The position numbers and the translations under genes are program-made. 64,000 nucleotides of DNA from Propionibacteriaceae bacterium (lineage in GTDB: Bacteria; Actinomycetota; Actinomycetes; Propionibacteriales; Propionibacteriaceae), in contig JAPUEL010000008.1 of NCBI GenBank assembly GCA_027492545.1, forward strand, positions 17,222 through 81,221, read 5' to 3'. Positions within the stretch are counted from its first letter, which is position 1. Each line of letters starts with the position of its first letter. The notes under the pieces are model-generated. The model worked only from the letters and a program-made list of their open reading frames with translations. It made no database searches and had not been told where the DNA came from. Shown here piece by piece: positions 17,774 through 24,749 of this stretch.

Positions 17774-17793
17774 GTACTGAATAAATGTTACAG
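17774..17793 (+). promoter_or_regulatory. Promoter/operator of the AlbA_2 gene
   Basis: TACTG at the left and TGTTACAGTA at the right form an imperfect palindrome, and the TACAGT within it (17788-17793) is a plausible -10 box six bases before the ATG at 17800. The transcript would be leaderless. The right half-site closely matches half of the perfect palindrome at the 3' end of the gene (TGTTGCAGTA at 19231-19240), suggesting one protein may bind both. Confidence 0.45.
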
Positions 17794-17799
17794 TAAGCC

Positions 17800-19212
17800 A
17801 TGACATCAGCCGCCGTCGACGCTGCGCTGGCTCAGACCCCGGACCTGCTCCAGAGCGCCCTCGCCAGGGTGCCCGAGGACCAGTGGTTCGAGCGCAAGTC
17901 AGCCCGGGTCTCGCCGCGCGACCTGGCCGTTCCGCTCGTCGCCATGGCCAACGCCGACGGCGGCGTCCTCGTGGTCGGCATGCACGACGGCGTCCTCGAG
18001 GATGTTCCGCCCCAGCGTCGCAACGCCATCAGGCAGGCGGCGATGGACTTCACGCAGCCTCCCGTGCGCATGCACGTGGAGGAGCTGACCGTCGGCGAGG
18101 ACGCCCACCTCACGGTGATGGTACTCCGTGTGGAACCCGGGGAGACGGTGCACCACACCCACAAGGGCGACTGCTACCTCCGCATCGGTGACGAGTCTCG
18201 CAAGCTCACCGCTGCGCAGGAGCGCGAGCTAGTCTACGACCGCGGGGCCGCCCAGTACGAGGCGTCACCGACCACGCTGGGCGTCGACGACCTCGACCCC
18301 GCCCAGCTCACCAGCTACGCCACGCTCATCGGCGTGGGCTCCCCGCAGCGCGCGCTCGCCGCCCGGGACCTCATCGACCGACGGGGGCGCGTCACGATTG
18401 CCGCGGCGTTGCTCTTCGACGAGCGCCCGCAACGCGAACTGCCCAACGCGCTCGTGCGCGTGCTCAAGTACGGCGCGGACGAGAGGGGGGTGGGCGACGC
18501 GATGACGCTCGAGGCGGGGGGAGACAGGCGGATCGAGGGCTCCATCCCCCAGCAGATCAGGGAAGCGGCCAAGGCGATCGAACCGCTGATGCCCAAGTGG
18601 GAGCAGCTCGGCCCCGCCGGCCTGTTCGAGGCCACCTCACGCATCCCCCGCGACGCCTGGCTCGAGGGACTGGTCAACGCGGTCGTGCACCGGTCGTACA
18701 GCATGATGGGCGATCACGTCCGGTTCGAGATCTTCCCCAACCGGGTGGAGATCACCTCCCCTGGTCGATTCCCGGGACTTGCCAACCCGTCGCGCCCGCT
18801 GGAGGTGACGCGGTACGCACGGAACCCGCGCATCGCCCGGGTGTGTGCAGACCTGGGAATCACCCGGGAGCTCGGCGAGGGAATCCGGCGCCTCTTCAGC
18901 GAGATGCGACGGCGAGGGCTGGCCGACCCCATCTACGAGCAGACGTCCTCCTCCGTGAAGCTCACCCTGCTCGCCGTCGACGCCCTCCCCGCGGAGGTCA
19001 CCGCGCGTCTCACGTCCAGTGCTCGGGCCATCCTGACCGTGCTCCGGCTCCACCACCGCCCCATGGGCACCGGGGAGCTGGCCGACCTGGCCGGCGTCAC
19101 CCGGATGACAGCCACCCGGGCGCTGGCCGCGCTGGAGCAGGAGGGCATCGTCACGTGGCGCGGGAACTCCAAGCGCGACCCACGAGCCACCTGGGCACTG
19201 GGTCAGCTGTAA
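17800..19212 (+). CDS. AlbA_2 (Schlafen-like) ATP-binding transcriptional regulator
   Basis: A 470-residue protein. The N-terminal AlbA_2 domain (about 20-150) includes WFERKSARVSPRDLAVPLVAMANADGG. A GHKL-like ATPase region follows (about 270-400), with the helix WLEGLVNAVVHRSYSMMGDH and ITSPGRFPGLANPSR. The C-terminus (about 400-465) is a winged helix (GELADLAGVTRMTATRALAA, LEQEGIVTWRG). Such proteins are often annotated as RecG-like or transcriptional regulators and occur near defence genes; the biological signal is unknown. The ATG follows a -10 box directly. Matching palindromic half-sites lie at both ends of the gene, consistent with autoregulation through its own HTH; that is inference. 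Confidence 0.8.
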   Translation: MTSAAVDAALAQTPDLLQSALARVPEDQWFERKSARVSPRDLAVPLVAMANADGGVLVVGMHDGVLEDVPPQRRNAIRQAAMDFTQPPVRMHVEELTVGEDAHLTVMVLRVEPGETVHHTHKGDCYLRIGDESRKLTAAQERELVYDRGAAQYEASPTTLGVDDLDPAQLTSYATLIGVGSPQRALAARDLIDRRGRVTIAAALLFDERPQRELPNALVRVLKYGADERGVGDAMTLEAGGDRRIEGSIPQQIREAAKAIEPLMPKWEQLGPAGLFEATSRIPRDAWLEGLVNAVVHRSYSMMGDHVRFEIFPNRVEITSPGRFPGLANPSRPLEVTRYARNPRIARVCADLGITRELGEGIRRLFSEMRRRGLADPIYEQTSSSVKLTLLAVDALPAEVTARLTSSARAILTVLRLHHRPMGTGELADLAGVTRMTATRALAALEQEGIVTWRGNSKRDPRATWALGQL

Positions 19213-19245
19213 CACCTACTGCAACATTGGTGTTGCAGTAGGTGT
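19212..19245. terminator. Perfect 15-bp stem palindrome after the AlbA_2 gene
   Basis: ACACCTACTGCAACA pairs perfectly with TGTTGCAGTAGGTGT across a TTGG loop, and the stem begins at the AlbA_2 stop codon. It can act as a terminator for the converging AlbA_2 and RIO-kinase genes, although there is no T-tract. Its symmetry and sequence also resemble the half-sites upstream of the AlbA_2 gene, so it may be an operator. Confidence 0.6.
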
Positions 19246-19249
19246 GACA

Positions 19250-19299
19250 GAACCGGTCGCTCTCGTGGTGGGTAGACCAACCCTGAGAGCGACCGGTTC
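19250..19299. repeat. 50-bp dispersed palindrome, copy 3
   Basis: A full-length copy in inverted orientation relative to copies 1, 2 and 4: the inner loop reads GGTGGGTAGACCAACC. It lies between the convergent AlbA_2 and RIO-kinase genes, immediately beyond the 15-bp stem palindrome. Confidence 0.85.
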
Positions 19300-19307
19300 G
19301 CCGCGGC

Positions 19308-20159
19308 TCACCAGGCGTGCGCCAGAACCTCCCCGAGGAGGTCGTCGCCGTCGACCGCCAGCCCCGCGCGGCTGAACCACGCGGCCATGTTGGTGCAGTC
19401 CCGGTGGAGGAAGTCGAAGGCGTACGGGTTGGACGCCAGGTCCACCAGCTGCGGCACGTCGATGATCACCAGGCGCGGCTCGTCGTCGATCCCGGAGACC
19501 AGCGTGTTGTAGGGGCTGAGGTCGCCGTGGACGAGGCCGAGGCGGGCCATGGTCTGCATCGCCTCCCGTAGCTGCTCGAAGAGCTGCTCGAGCTGCGCCG
19601 TCGACGGCCGGGTCTGGTGGAGGCGCGGGGCCGCCGCGTCGCCGTCGGAGATGAACTCCATGAGGATCTCCGTGCCGTCGATCTGCACGGGGTACGGCAC
19701 GGGGACGCCGGCCGTGTACAGGGTGACGAGCGCGTTCCACTCGGCGCGCGCCCAGAGGCCCGCCTCGACGGTGCGGCCGTAGGAGGACTTCCGCGCGACG
19801 GCACGGGTGTCGCGGCTGTTGCGGATGCGGCGGCCCTCCGTGTAGCCGGTGTCGCGGTGGAAGAGCCGACGGTCGGTGGACCGGTAGCGCTTCGCGGCCA
19901 TGACGACGGACCGCGTCGGGTCGTCGGGCACGGCGCGTTCGAGCAGGGAGACGTCCGCCTCCTTGCCGGACTTGAGGAGGCCGAGGTCGGTGTCGACGGC
20001 GGCCGCGGCGGTCACCAGCCAGTCCGGCCAGGGCTCGGGTCCGCGGCAGAGCCGCTCGATGGAGTCCCAGGTGGACCAGCGTTGGTTGTCGGCGAGGTCA
20101 ACGGGGTAGGCGGTGGTGGGGGCGTCGCTCCAACTGAACGACGACAGAAGGTTTGGCAA
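19308..20159 (-). CDS. RIO1-like protein kinase
   Basis: A 283-residue RIO-type atypical kinase. A nucleotide loop region LGLLKSGKEADV (about 60-70) is followed by the lysine in VVMAAKRYR, the catalytic loop LVHGDLSPYNTL (about 208-219) and the metal-binding VIIDVPQLVDLASNP. In eukaryotes and archaea RIO kinases act in small-subunit maturation; the bacterial role is not settled. The start is a TTG at 20159 preceded by AGGAGA at good spacing, and no better ATG is in frame. The gene is monocistronic and converges on the AlbA_2 gene. Confidence 0.85.
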   Translation of the reverse strand: MPNLLSSFSWSDAPTTAYPVDLADNQRWSTWDSIERLCRGPEPWPDWLVTAAAAVDTDLGLLKSGKEADVSLLERAVPDDPTRSVVMAAKRYRSTDRRLFHRDTGYTEGRRIRNSRDTRAVARKSSYGRTVEAGLWARAEWNALVTLYTAGVPVPYPVQIDGTEILMEFISDGDAAAPRLHQTRPSTAQLEQLFEQLREAMQTMARLGLVHGDLSPYNTLVSGIDDEPRLVIIDVPQLVDLASNPYAFDFLHRDCTNMAAWFSRAGLAVDGDDLLGEVLAHAW

Positions 20160-20373
20160 GGGTGGTTCTCCTGAGGAGGAGGCACCCGGCGGGAAACGTC
20201 AGGCGGCGGGGGCCTCAAGTGATTGGGGGGTCGAGAAGGCGTACACAACGGCAATGGGTGTCATCTCTCTCCTCCCTTCACGAGGCTTCCTGGCGCGTCC
20301 GCGCACTCCGCTCAGGGTAACAAGGCGATCGCCGGAGGGCCAGAGGGAGCAGACGGGAACCCGCAGGAATAGC

Positions 20374-20695
20374 ATGGAAGTAGCCCGCTCCACGCCACCC
20401 GCTTCCGGCATGGTCCTCCTTCGGCTTCGGCCTGGTCTCTCTCGTGGCGCTGGCCTGGCCGCTCCTGTTGCGCCGGACCGCACCGTCGGGTGAGGAGGGC
20501 GAGGTGACGGCCTCCAACTCGCAGCTGCTGCCCATGGCATCGATCTCCTTCTCGCTGGTGGCGCTCGCGCTGGGCGTGTACGCCCTCAGGCGTGGGGACC
20601 GGCACTGGTCGGTGTGGGTGGGGCTGGTCGCGGGCGGCGTGACGGTCGCGTTCTGGCTGTGCTTCCTGATCGCCCACATCGTCTCCCCGGCCTGA
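20374..20695 (+). pseudogene. Small membrane protein, possibly frameshifted
   Basis: From a GTG at 20444 the frame encodes 83 residues with at least two membrane helices (SISFSLVALALGVYAL and VGLVAGGVTVAFWLCFLIAH). The same frame upstream is also hydrophobic (FGFGLVSLVALAWPLLL from about 20415) but has no start codon before a TAG at 20381. A different frame begins at ATG 20374 after AGGAAT and reads MEVARSTPPASG into that spot. A one-base shift near 20410 would join them into one protein of about 106 residues with three helices. I cannot tell a true frameshift from a start at GTG 20444. Confidence 0.4.
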
Positions 20696-20719
20696 GCCGC
20701 CCCAGCTGCTCGCAGTAGG

Positions 20720-20748
20720 TTGACCGGCTAACTAGTCAGGCGTACGAT
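20720..20748 (+). promoter_or_regulatory. Promoter and operator of the padR gene
   Basis: TTGACC (20720-20725) and TACGAT (20743-20748) are separated by 17 bp, and the ATG follows six bases after the -10 box, so the transcript should be leaderless. The near-palindrome CTAACTAGTCAG lies between the two boxes, the expected place for autorepression by PadR. Confidence 0.7.
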
Positions 20749-20754
20749 CTAGGT

Positions 20755-21108
20755 ATGGAATCTGACATCGCATGGCCGAGCGAGTGGCTGCGCGGGGTCC
20801 TAGGTGTGTGCGTGTTGCGGATCCTCGCCGACGGACCCACTTACGGCTACGAGGTCGCCGCGCGGCTCGCCGCCGCCGGCCTCGGCACGGTCAAGGGCGG
20901 AACGCTGTACCCGCTGCTCGGCCGCTTCGAGGATGCTGGCTGGGTCGAGATCGAATGGCGTCCCGGCGAGGGCGGCCCCGGGCGCAAGTACTACGCCCTT
21001 ACGCCCAGCGGCCGAGCCGCGGCTGCTGATGAAGCCGCCCGCTGGGCCCACTTCACCGACACCACCCGACTCCTCACCGACTCACTCGTCGACCCCAGGA
21101 AGGCCTGA
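20755..21108 (+). CDS. PadR-family transcriptional regulator
   Basis: A 117-residue PadR winged-helix protein: LGVCVLRILADGPTYGYEVAARL, the recognition region TVKGGTLYPLLGRFEDAGWVE, the wing YYALTPSGRAAA, and a C-terminal dimerisation helix. PadR proteins are usually autorepressors released by a small molecule. It is preceded by a clear leaderless promoter with a palindrome between -35 and -10. The following gene starts one base after its stop codon, so the pair forms an operon. Confidence 0.9.
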   Translation: MESDIAWPSEWLRGVLGVCVLRILADGPTYGYEVAARLAAAGLGTVKGGTLYPLLGRFEDAGWVEIEWRPGEGGPGRKYYALTPSGRAAAADEAARWAHFTDTTRLLTDSLVDPRKA

Positions 21109-21109
21109 C

Positions 21110-21823
21110 ATGACCGAGATCACCACCCCGCACATCGACAAGCGCTGGCGCGACGACTTCATCATCGCCATGCGGATGCAGGACGCGACGGGCGAGCAGA
21201 TCGGCGATGCCCTGGCCACCGTCGACGCGCACTGCGCTGAATCCGGCGAATCCGCCGAGGGGGCGTTCGGTGACCCCACCGACTACGCCACAACGCTGGT
21301 TCCCGAGCCCGCCTCAGGATCCCGGCTCGGTTCGTCGTTCGTCGTGGGTGCGTTCATGGGACTGCTCGGGCTTCTGGTGGTTCCCCGCGCCGTCGACGAC
21401 TGGGCGGCCGGCACGCAGTTCGCCGTCACGCTCGGCGACATGGTGGCGCTCGCCGTCGTCCTCGGACTGACCAGCACCGTCATGGCCCTCCCCCGGCGCG
21501 TACTCCCGTGGCTCGCCAAGGCCAGGTACTCCGTGGTGGGCCTTCTGGGCGCGGCACTCATGGCGCTTCTCGTGCTAGCGATGCTGTTCCTGACCGACGT
21601 GGTGGCGGAGCTTGACTGGCGTCTCGCGCTCGCGGTGGGCGTCGGGCTGCTGGTGGCCAGCGTGGTCTTGACGTGGCGCGACCTCTCAACGCCGGACCCC
21701 GTGGCCGACCCGCGCTCCCCTGACTCCCCGCCCCGCCGGACCCAGTGGCTGGCAGCGTTGATGTTCCCGATCCTGACGCTCCTGGTCCTCGGGATCGACG
21801 CCCTGTTCCGGTTGGTCTTCTGA
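21110..21823 (+). CDS. HAAS-type membrane protein partner of PadR
   Basis: A 237-residue protein with a soluble N-terminus (about 1-75: DKRWRDDFIIAMRMQDATGEQIGDAL, then GESAEGAFGDPTDYATTL) of the type known from HAAS or DUF1700 proteins encoded beside PadR. It is followed by about six membrane helices, including VVGAFMGLLGLLVVP, LGDMVALAVVLGLTSTVMAL, VVGLLGAALMALLVLAMLF and a final LAALMFPILTLLVLGIDALF. The N-terminal module is thought to sense or signal; the ligand is unknown. Start ATG 21110 is immediately after the padR stop. Confidence 0.75.
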   Translation: MTEITTPHIDKRWRDDFIIAMRMQDATGEQIGDALATVDAHCAESGESAEGAFGDPTDYATTLVPEPASGSRLGSSFVVGAFMGLLGLLVVPRAVDDWAAGTQFAVTLGDMVALAVVLGLTSTVMALPRRVLPWLAKARYSVVGLLGAALMALLVLAMLFLTDVVAELDWRLALAVGVGLLVASVVLTWRDLSTPDPVADPRSPDSPPRRTQWLAALMFPILTLLVLGIDALFRLVF

Positions 21824-21988
21824 CCCGCTGTTCCCCTGGGCGGGGCCGAGGAGTTCCGCGGGCAGGACGGAAGAGGTCACGAGACACCCAGCGACTAAGT
21901 CCCTGCGTCGGACTCCCTACACCGTGGATCGTGCAGTGGACACCGGAGCCAAGCATGATCGGTGACCGATTCGCCTTCTCGAGGATCC

Positions 21989-22426
21989 TCAGGACGCTTG
22001 GCTGTTTGCAGGACACTGCCGCCAGCCATGCTCCGCCCCCGCTCCAACGCATGCGCTGACATGCTCAAACGGGTTGTCATTGGAGGCACACTCATGGAGG
22101 TCGTCGACAAGAAGAGCGCGTTTTCGGTCCTGGGCCAGCCAGGAATGCCAACTGTCCCACTGCTTCTTGTCGAGCCATTCAAGACGAGCCGCCTCGAACT
22201 CGTCCTCACAGAGCTGGAGGTACCGGTGTCGCGCATGTCTGTGCTCTTCGGTGCCCTTTGGGAGGCGCAGGAGGTCGTCGTCGACGCTCCAATACCGCTG
22301 GATGTACAGGTTCCCCAGCTCTAGCTGTTGCTGGCGATTCCCCTGACGCAGTTCGATCAGCCCCCACACAACACCAACAACAGCCACTACTAGCGTCCCG
22401 AGCCCGAGCCAATCAGAGATCTGCAC
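21989..22426 (-). CDS. Single-pass membrane protein of unknown function
   Basis: A 145-residue protein with one N-terminal membrane helix (WLGLGTLVVAVVGVVWGLIEL, about residues 5-25) followed by a charged, probably helical cytoplasmic domain (RQGNRQQQLELGNLYIQRYW and RKRALLVDDLHECASND). I recognise no family. Proteins with one helix followed by such a domain occur beside defence genes, but nothing here proves a role. The start is a GTG at 22426. It lies just downstream of the XRE/ImmA/PIN operon on the same strand with a 55-bp gap. Confidence 0.5.
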   Translation of the reverse strand: MQISDWLGLGTLVVAVVGVVWGLIELRQGNRQQQLELGNLYIQRYWSVDDDLLRLPKGTEEHRHARHRYLQLCEDEFEAARLEWLDKKQWDSWHSWLAQDRKRALLVDDLHECASNDNPFEHVSACVGAGAEHGWRQCPANSQAS

Positions 22427-22481
22427 GAGCGAATGCTAGAGCGTTTCCTGGTCAGCGACGTCTCGAACTGGATCGGTAGGG

Positions 22482-23093
22482 CTACGGCCAGCAGGGGAGA
22501 ACCATGAGCCGGGTCTGATCCAGCGGCGGCAGGCCGTCATCGAGGCCGCGGAGCCGCTGATAGAGGTCACGCATCGCGCCACGGTCTGGGAGATACTCGC
22601 TCCCGGCAGCCTTCTCGAGCACTGTGACAGTTCCGACCAGCCAGATGGCGCCCACCTTACGGCCGGCGCGGCGAAGCCGATCCAGGCGACGCGCTTCGCT
22701 GCCAGCCAACTTCCGACCCCCGCCGTCGTCGATCAGAACGTACACATCATTGCCGCCCTCGGCCATCACCACCGCATGGGCGATGACCATCACCTCACCC
22801 AGGTCTTCGCTTCGACGGATTCGCCGCTCAACGGGCATCCCAGAGATGCGGTTCACGGCGGTGGCCAGCTCATCTGTGACGTCGTCGGAGAGCACTTCCA
22901 TGTAGCGCGGCTCCAGCTTCCTCCACACCTGGCCCGCAGCTTTGAACCGGCTGTCGGTGCGCGACTTCCGCAGCACCTCGTCACGCACCGCCTCTGGGGC
23001 GCTCAAGGGACCGAGAGTTGCGATGAGGAGCCGTTCCTTGTTGACAGAGAAGAAGTTGATGCCAGGGCCAGCGTCAATGATCGGCCGCGTCAC
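22482..23093 (-). CDS. PIN-domain-like toxin
   Basis: A 203-residue protein that begins with a PIN-type strand and acidic residue (MTRPIIDAGPGINFF), with further candidate acidic residues in EDLGEVMVIAHA and VYVLIDDGGGRKLA. These would complete the metal-binding site of a PIN ribonuclease. It starts at a GTG (23093) overlapping the TAG of the ImmA gene, so it is the third gene of an XRE-ImmA-PIN operon. The simplest reading is a toxin whose production or activity is controlled by the other two proteins. The PIN assignment rests on these motifs only. Confidence 0.65.
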   Translation of the reverse strand: MTRPIIDAGPGINFFSVNKERLLIATLGPLSAPEAVRDEVLRKSRTDSRFKAAGQVWRKLEPRYMEVLSDDVTDELATAVNRISGMPVERRIRRSEDLGEVMVIAHAVVMAEGGNDVYVLIDDGGGRKLAGSEARRLDRLRRAGRKVGAIWLVGTVTVLEKAAGSEYLPDRGAMRDLYQRLRGLDDGLPPLDQTRLMVLPCWP

Positions 23094-23908
23094 TACACCG
23101 AGTCCGCATCGTCCAAGCCGCTGAGGTCCACCTCGACGTCCGGCAGGTCCGAGCTGGCGATCCCCGCCGGGTCATGTTCGACGGGAGCGATCCCGGCCTC
23201 GGCGAGTTCTCGAACCACCGACCCGACGGGCAGACCGCGCAGTGCAGCGATCTGCCGGGCTGTCACGACCCCTTCTGCATAGCCATTGATCGCCCGGGCA
23301 ACCAGCCGCTGAGGCGCCCGCACGCGATCCGAGTCGTCCTGCAGGGAAGCGTAGTAGTCGCCCCACCCGAAGCGGGTTGCGAGGGCTGGGGTGTAGAGGT
23401 TCATCCACGCCTCGCACATCTCGGCGGTGATGTAACCCGCCTGCCGTAGGGCAATTGCCGCGATGGCTGGCGACACCAGAAACCGCTGAACCACATCAGA
23501 GAGGTCAGCCTCAGTGGTGACTTTCCGGTCGCCTAAGAACTCCGCGATAGCTTCGGTTGGGATGAGGAGGTGACGGGCGAAGGCGTCCGCGCGCTTCTCT
23601 TCGAACGGACGGCCACCCGGGGGAACGTCCCAGTCCTGGAAAGTCAGGTGCCCAAGCTCGTGCGCCAGAGTAGAGCGTTGCCGCATCGGGTTTCGGGTTC
23701 GGGCGACGCCGATGAACACCCGGTCTCTGGCGGGGTCGCGCATGGTCAGGCCGTGTTCGTCGGGTCCGACGTCAAGGACGGCAACATCGAGTTCGGTGGT
23801 CTGCTCGATCAGGGCAACAAGGTCGCCCAGAGGCTGGATTCCGAGACGGTGCGCACGACGGAACTCCCCGGCCGCCTCAGCTGCCTGATGTTCGATGTCG
23901 GAGGTCAT
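23093..23908 (-). CDS. ImmA/IrrE-family metallopeptidase
   Basis: A 271-residue protein with the zinc-peptidase motif STLAHELGHLTF (HExxH, about residues 97-108) and a downstream helix EEKRADAFARHLLIPTEAI supplying the third ligand, as in ImmA/IrrE (DUF955). Such peptidases typically cleave a partner XRE repressor. I start at the ATG at 23908, which overlaps the XRE stop (ATGA); an upstream extension in frame is Arg-rich and unlikely. Flanked by xre and pin genes, it probably relieves repression or activates the PIN protein in response to a signal. Confidence 0.88.
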   Translation of the reverse strand: MTSDIEHQAAEAAGEFRRAHRLGIQPLGDLVALIEQTTELDVAVLDVGPDEHGLTMRDPARDRVFIGVARTRNPMRQRSTLAHELGHLTFQDWDVPPGGRPFEEKRADAFARHLLIPTEAIAEFLGDRKVTTEADLSDVVQRFLVSPAIAAIALRQAGYITAEMCEAWMNLYTPALATRFGWGDYYASLQDDSDRVRAPQRLVARAINGYAEGVVTARQIAALRGLPVGSVVRELAEAGIAPVEHDPAGIASSDLPDVEVDLSGLDDADSV

Positions 23909-24234
23909 CACTGCGCCGCAATGGCCTGGTCGTCGAGGTAGGCGTCGAGTTCCATGAAGTGCAGGAGCCGCTGCCGCATCGAATCCATGTCTGCGCCGTT
24001 GGTGGCGCGGGCCGCGCACTGCACGCGGTCAGCCACCGCCGATCTGGTGAGTTGGGCGACGGTGCAGCCGGTGGCGTCGGCGATCAGCATGATCTCGGTC
24101 ATCTTCGGCTGGCGAGCGCCAGTGAGGATGCGGTTCAGGGTGGGCTGCGAGATGCCGGTCTCGTCCGCCAGCGCGCGCTGGGACAGTCCGGCGGCGGCAA
24201 GAGCGCCTCGGATCGTCGCCGTCATGTCCTCCAT
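23908..24234 (-). CDS. XRE-family HTH regulator
   Basis: A 108-residue protein with an N-terminal helix-turn-helix (IRGALAAAGLSQRALADETG, then SQPTLNRILTGARQPKMTEI) and a short C-terminal helical region that probably contacts the ImmA peptidase. I choose the ATG at 24234, well spaced from AGGAG, over the ATG at 24252 that lies inside the operator. An inverted repeat with TGAATCA and TGATTCA arms covers the promoter, consistent with autorepression. First gene of the XRE-ImmA-PIN operon. Confidence 0.88.
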   Translation of the reverse strand: MEDMTATIRGALAAAGLSQRALADETGISQPTLNRILTGARQPKMTEIMLIADATGCTVAQLTRSAVADRVQCAARATNGADMDSMRQRLLHFMELDAYLDDQAIAAQ

Positions 24235-24244
24235 TACCAGCTCC

Positions 24245-24270
24245 TGAATCATTTCTTGGAAATTGATTCA
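24245..24270. promoter_or_regulatory. Inverted-repeat operator of the XRE operon
   Basis: TGAATCA (24245-24251) and TGATTCA (24264-24270) are exact complements, and the intervening TTTC/GAAA bases extend the symmetry around a TTGG centre. The site is directly upstream of the xre start, as expected for an autorepressor. Confidence 0.7.
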
Positions 24271-24372
24271 ATCCTAGCTCAAGGCCGGTTCCCAGACCAG
24301 CTCCAGGCTCTCCGACTCTCGCCGGGCGCAACCGAGGCTGACCTGCGCCAGACAGCCACTGGGTGGGGCTAC

Positions 24373-24546
24373 CTACCGCTTGAACCACTCGCGCAGCTCA
24401 GCCGCCTGCTCAGGCGTGAGGTGCCGGCGGTCGTAGGGGACTGACTGCCAGCCCTGGTCCCGCAGCCATGCCCGGACGGTCTTGACGCTGGCACCGAGTT
24501 CGACTGCCAACTGCTCGGGTGTGACTGTGTGATGCGGCTCGGCCAT
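24373..24546 (-). CDS. 57-residue helix-turn-helix protein
   Basis: A short gene reading MAEPHHTVTPEQLAVELG, then SVKTVRAWLRDQGWQSVPYD, and ending LTPEQAAELREWFKR. The first part is a MerR- or excisionase-like helix-turn-helix, and the last part repeats the TPEQxAxEL pattern. It looks like a small DNA-binding protein. It starts at an ATG at 24546, upstream of the XRE gene on the same strand. It could be an additional regulator of the XRE-ImmA-PIN operon or belong to the divergent DUF262 gene. Confidence comes from codon quality and the HTH; no expression signal is obvious. Confidence 0.6.
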   Translation of the reverse strand: MAEPHHTVTPEQLAVELGASVKTVRAWLRDQGWQSVPYDRRHLTPEQAAELREWFKR

Positions 24547-24595
24547 GCCGCGAGACTACTCAGCCCGAAGCCCGCAGGAGGACCAGCTGGCCGGG

Positions 24596-24749
24596 CTAGG
24601 GTGAGAGGAGATCGACTGCTACGGGGGACGCGGTGAGGGTAAGCACCATTCTGGATCACATCGATGACGGCGGGATCGCTCTGCCCGAGTTCCAGCGGGG
24701 GTACGTCTGGAACCGGGACCAGGTCCGCGGACTCTTCACCTCGCTGTAC
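24596..24749 (+). repeat. 154-bp direct repeat, left copy (5' end of the DUF262 gene)
   Basis: The interval from CTAGGGTGAGAGG through the first 39 codons of the DUF262 gene is identical, as far as I can read, to 34292-34445 in the same orientation. The right copy begins exactly at the right end of the IS1380-family element. The left copy is the intact gene. Confidence 0.9.
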
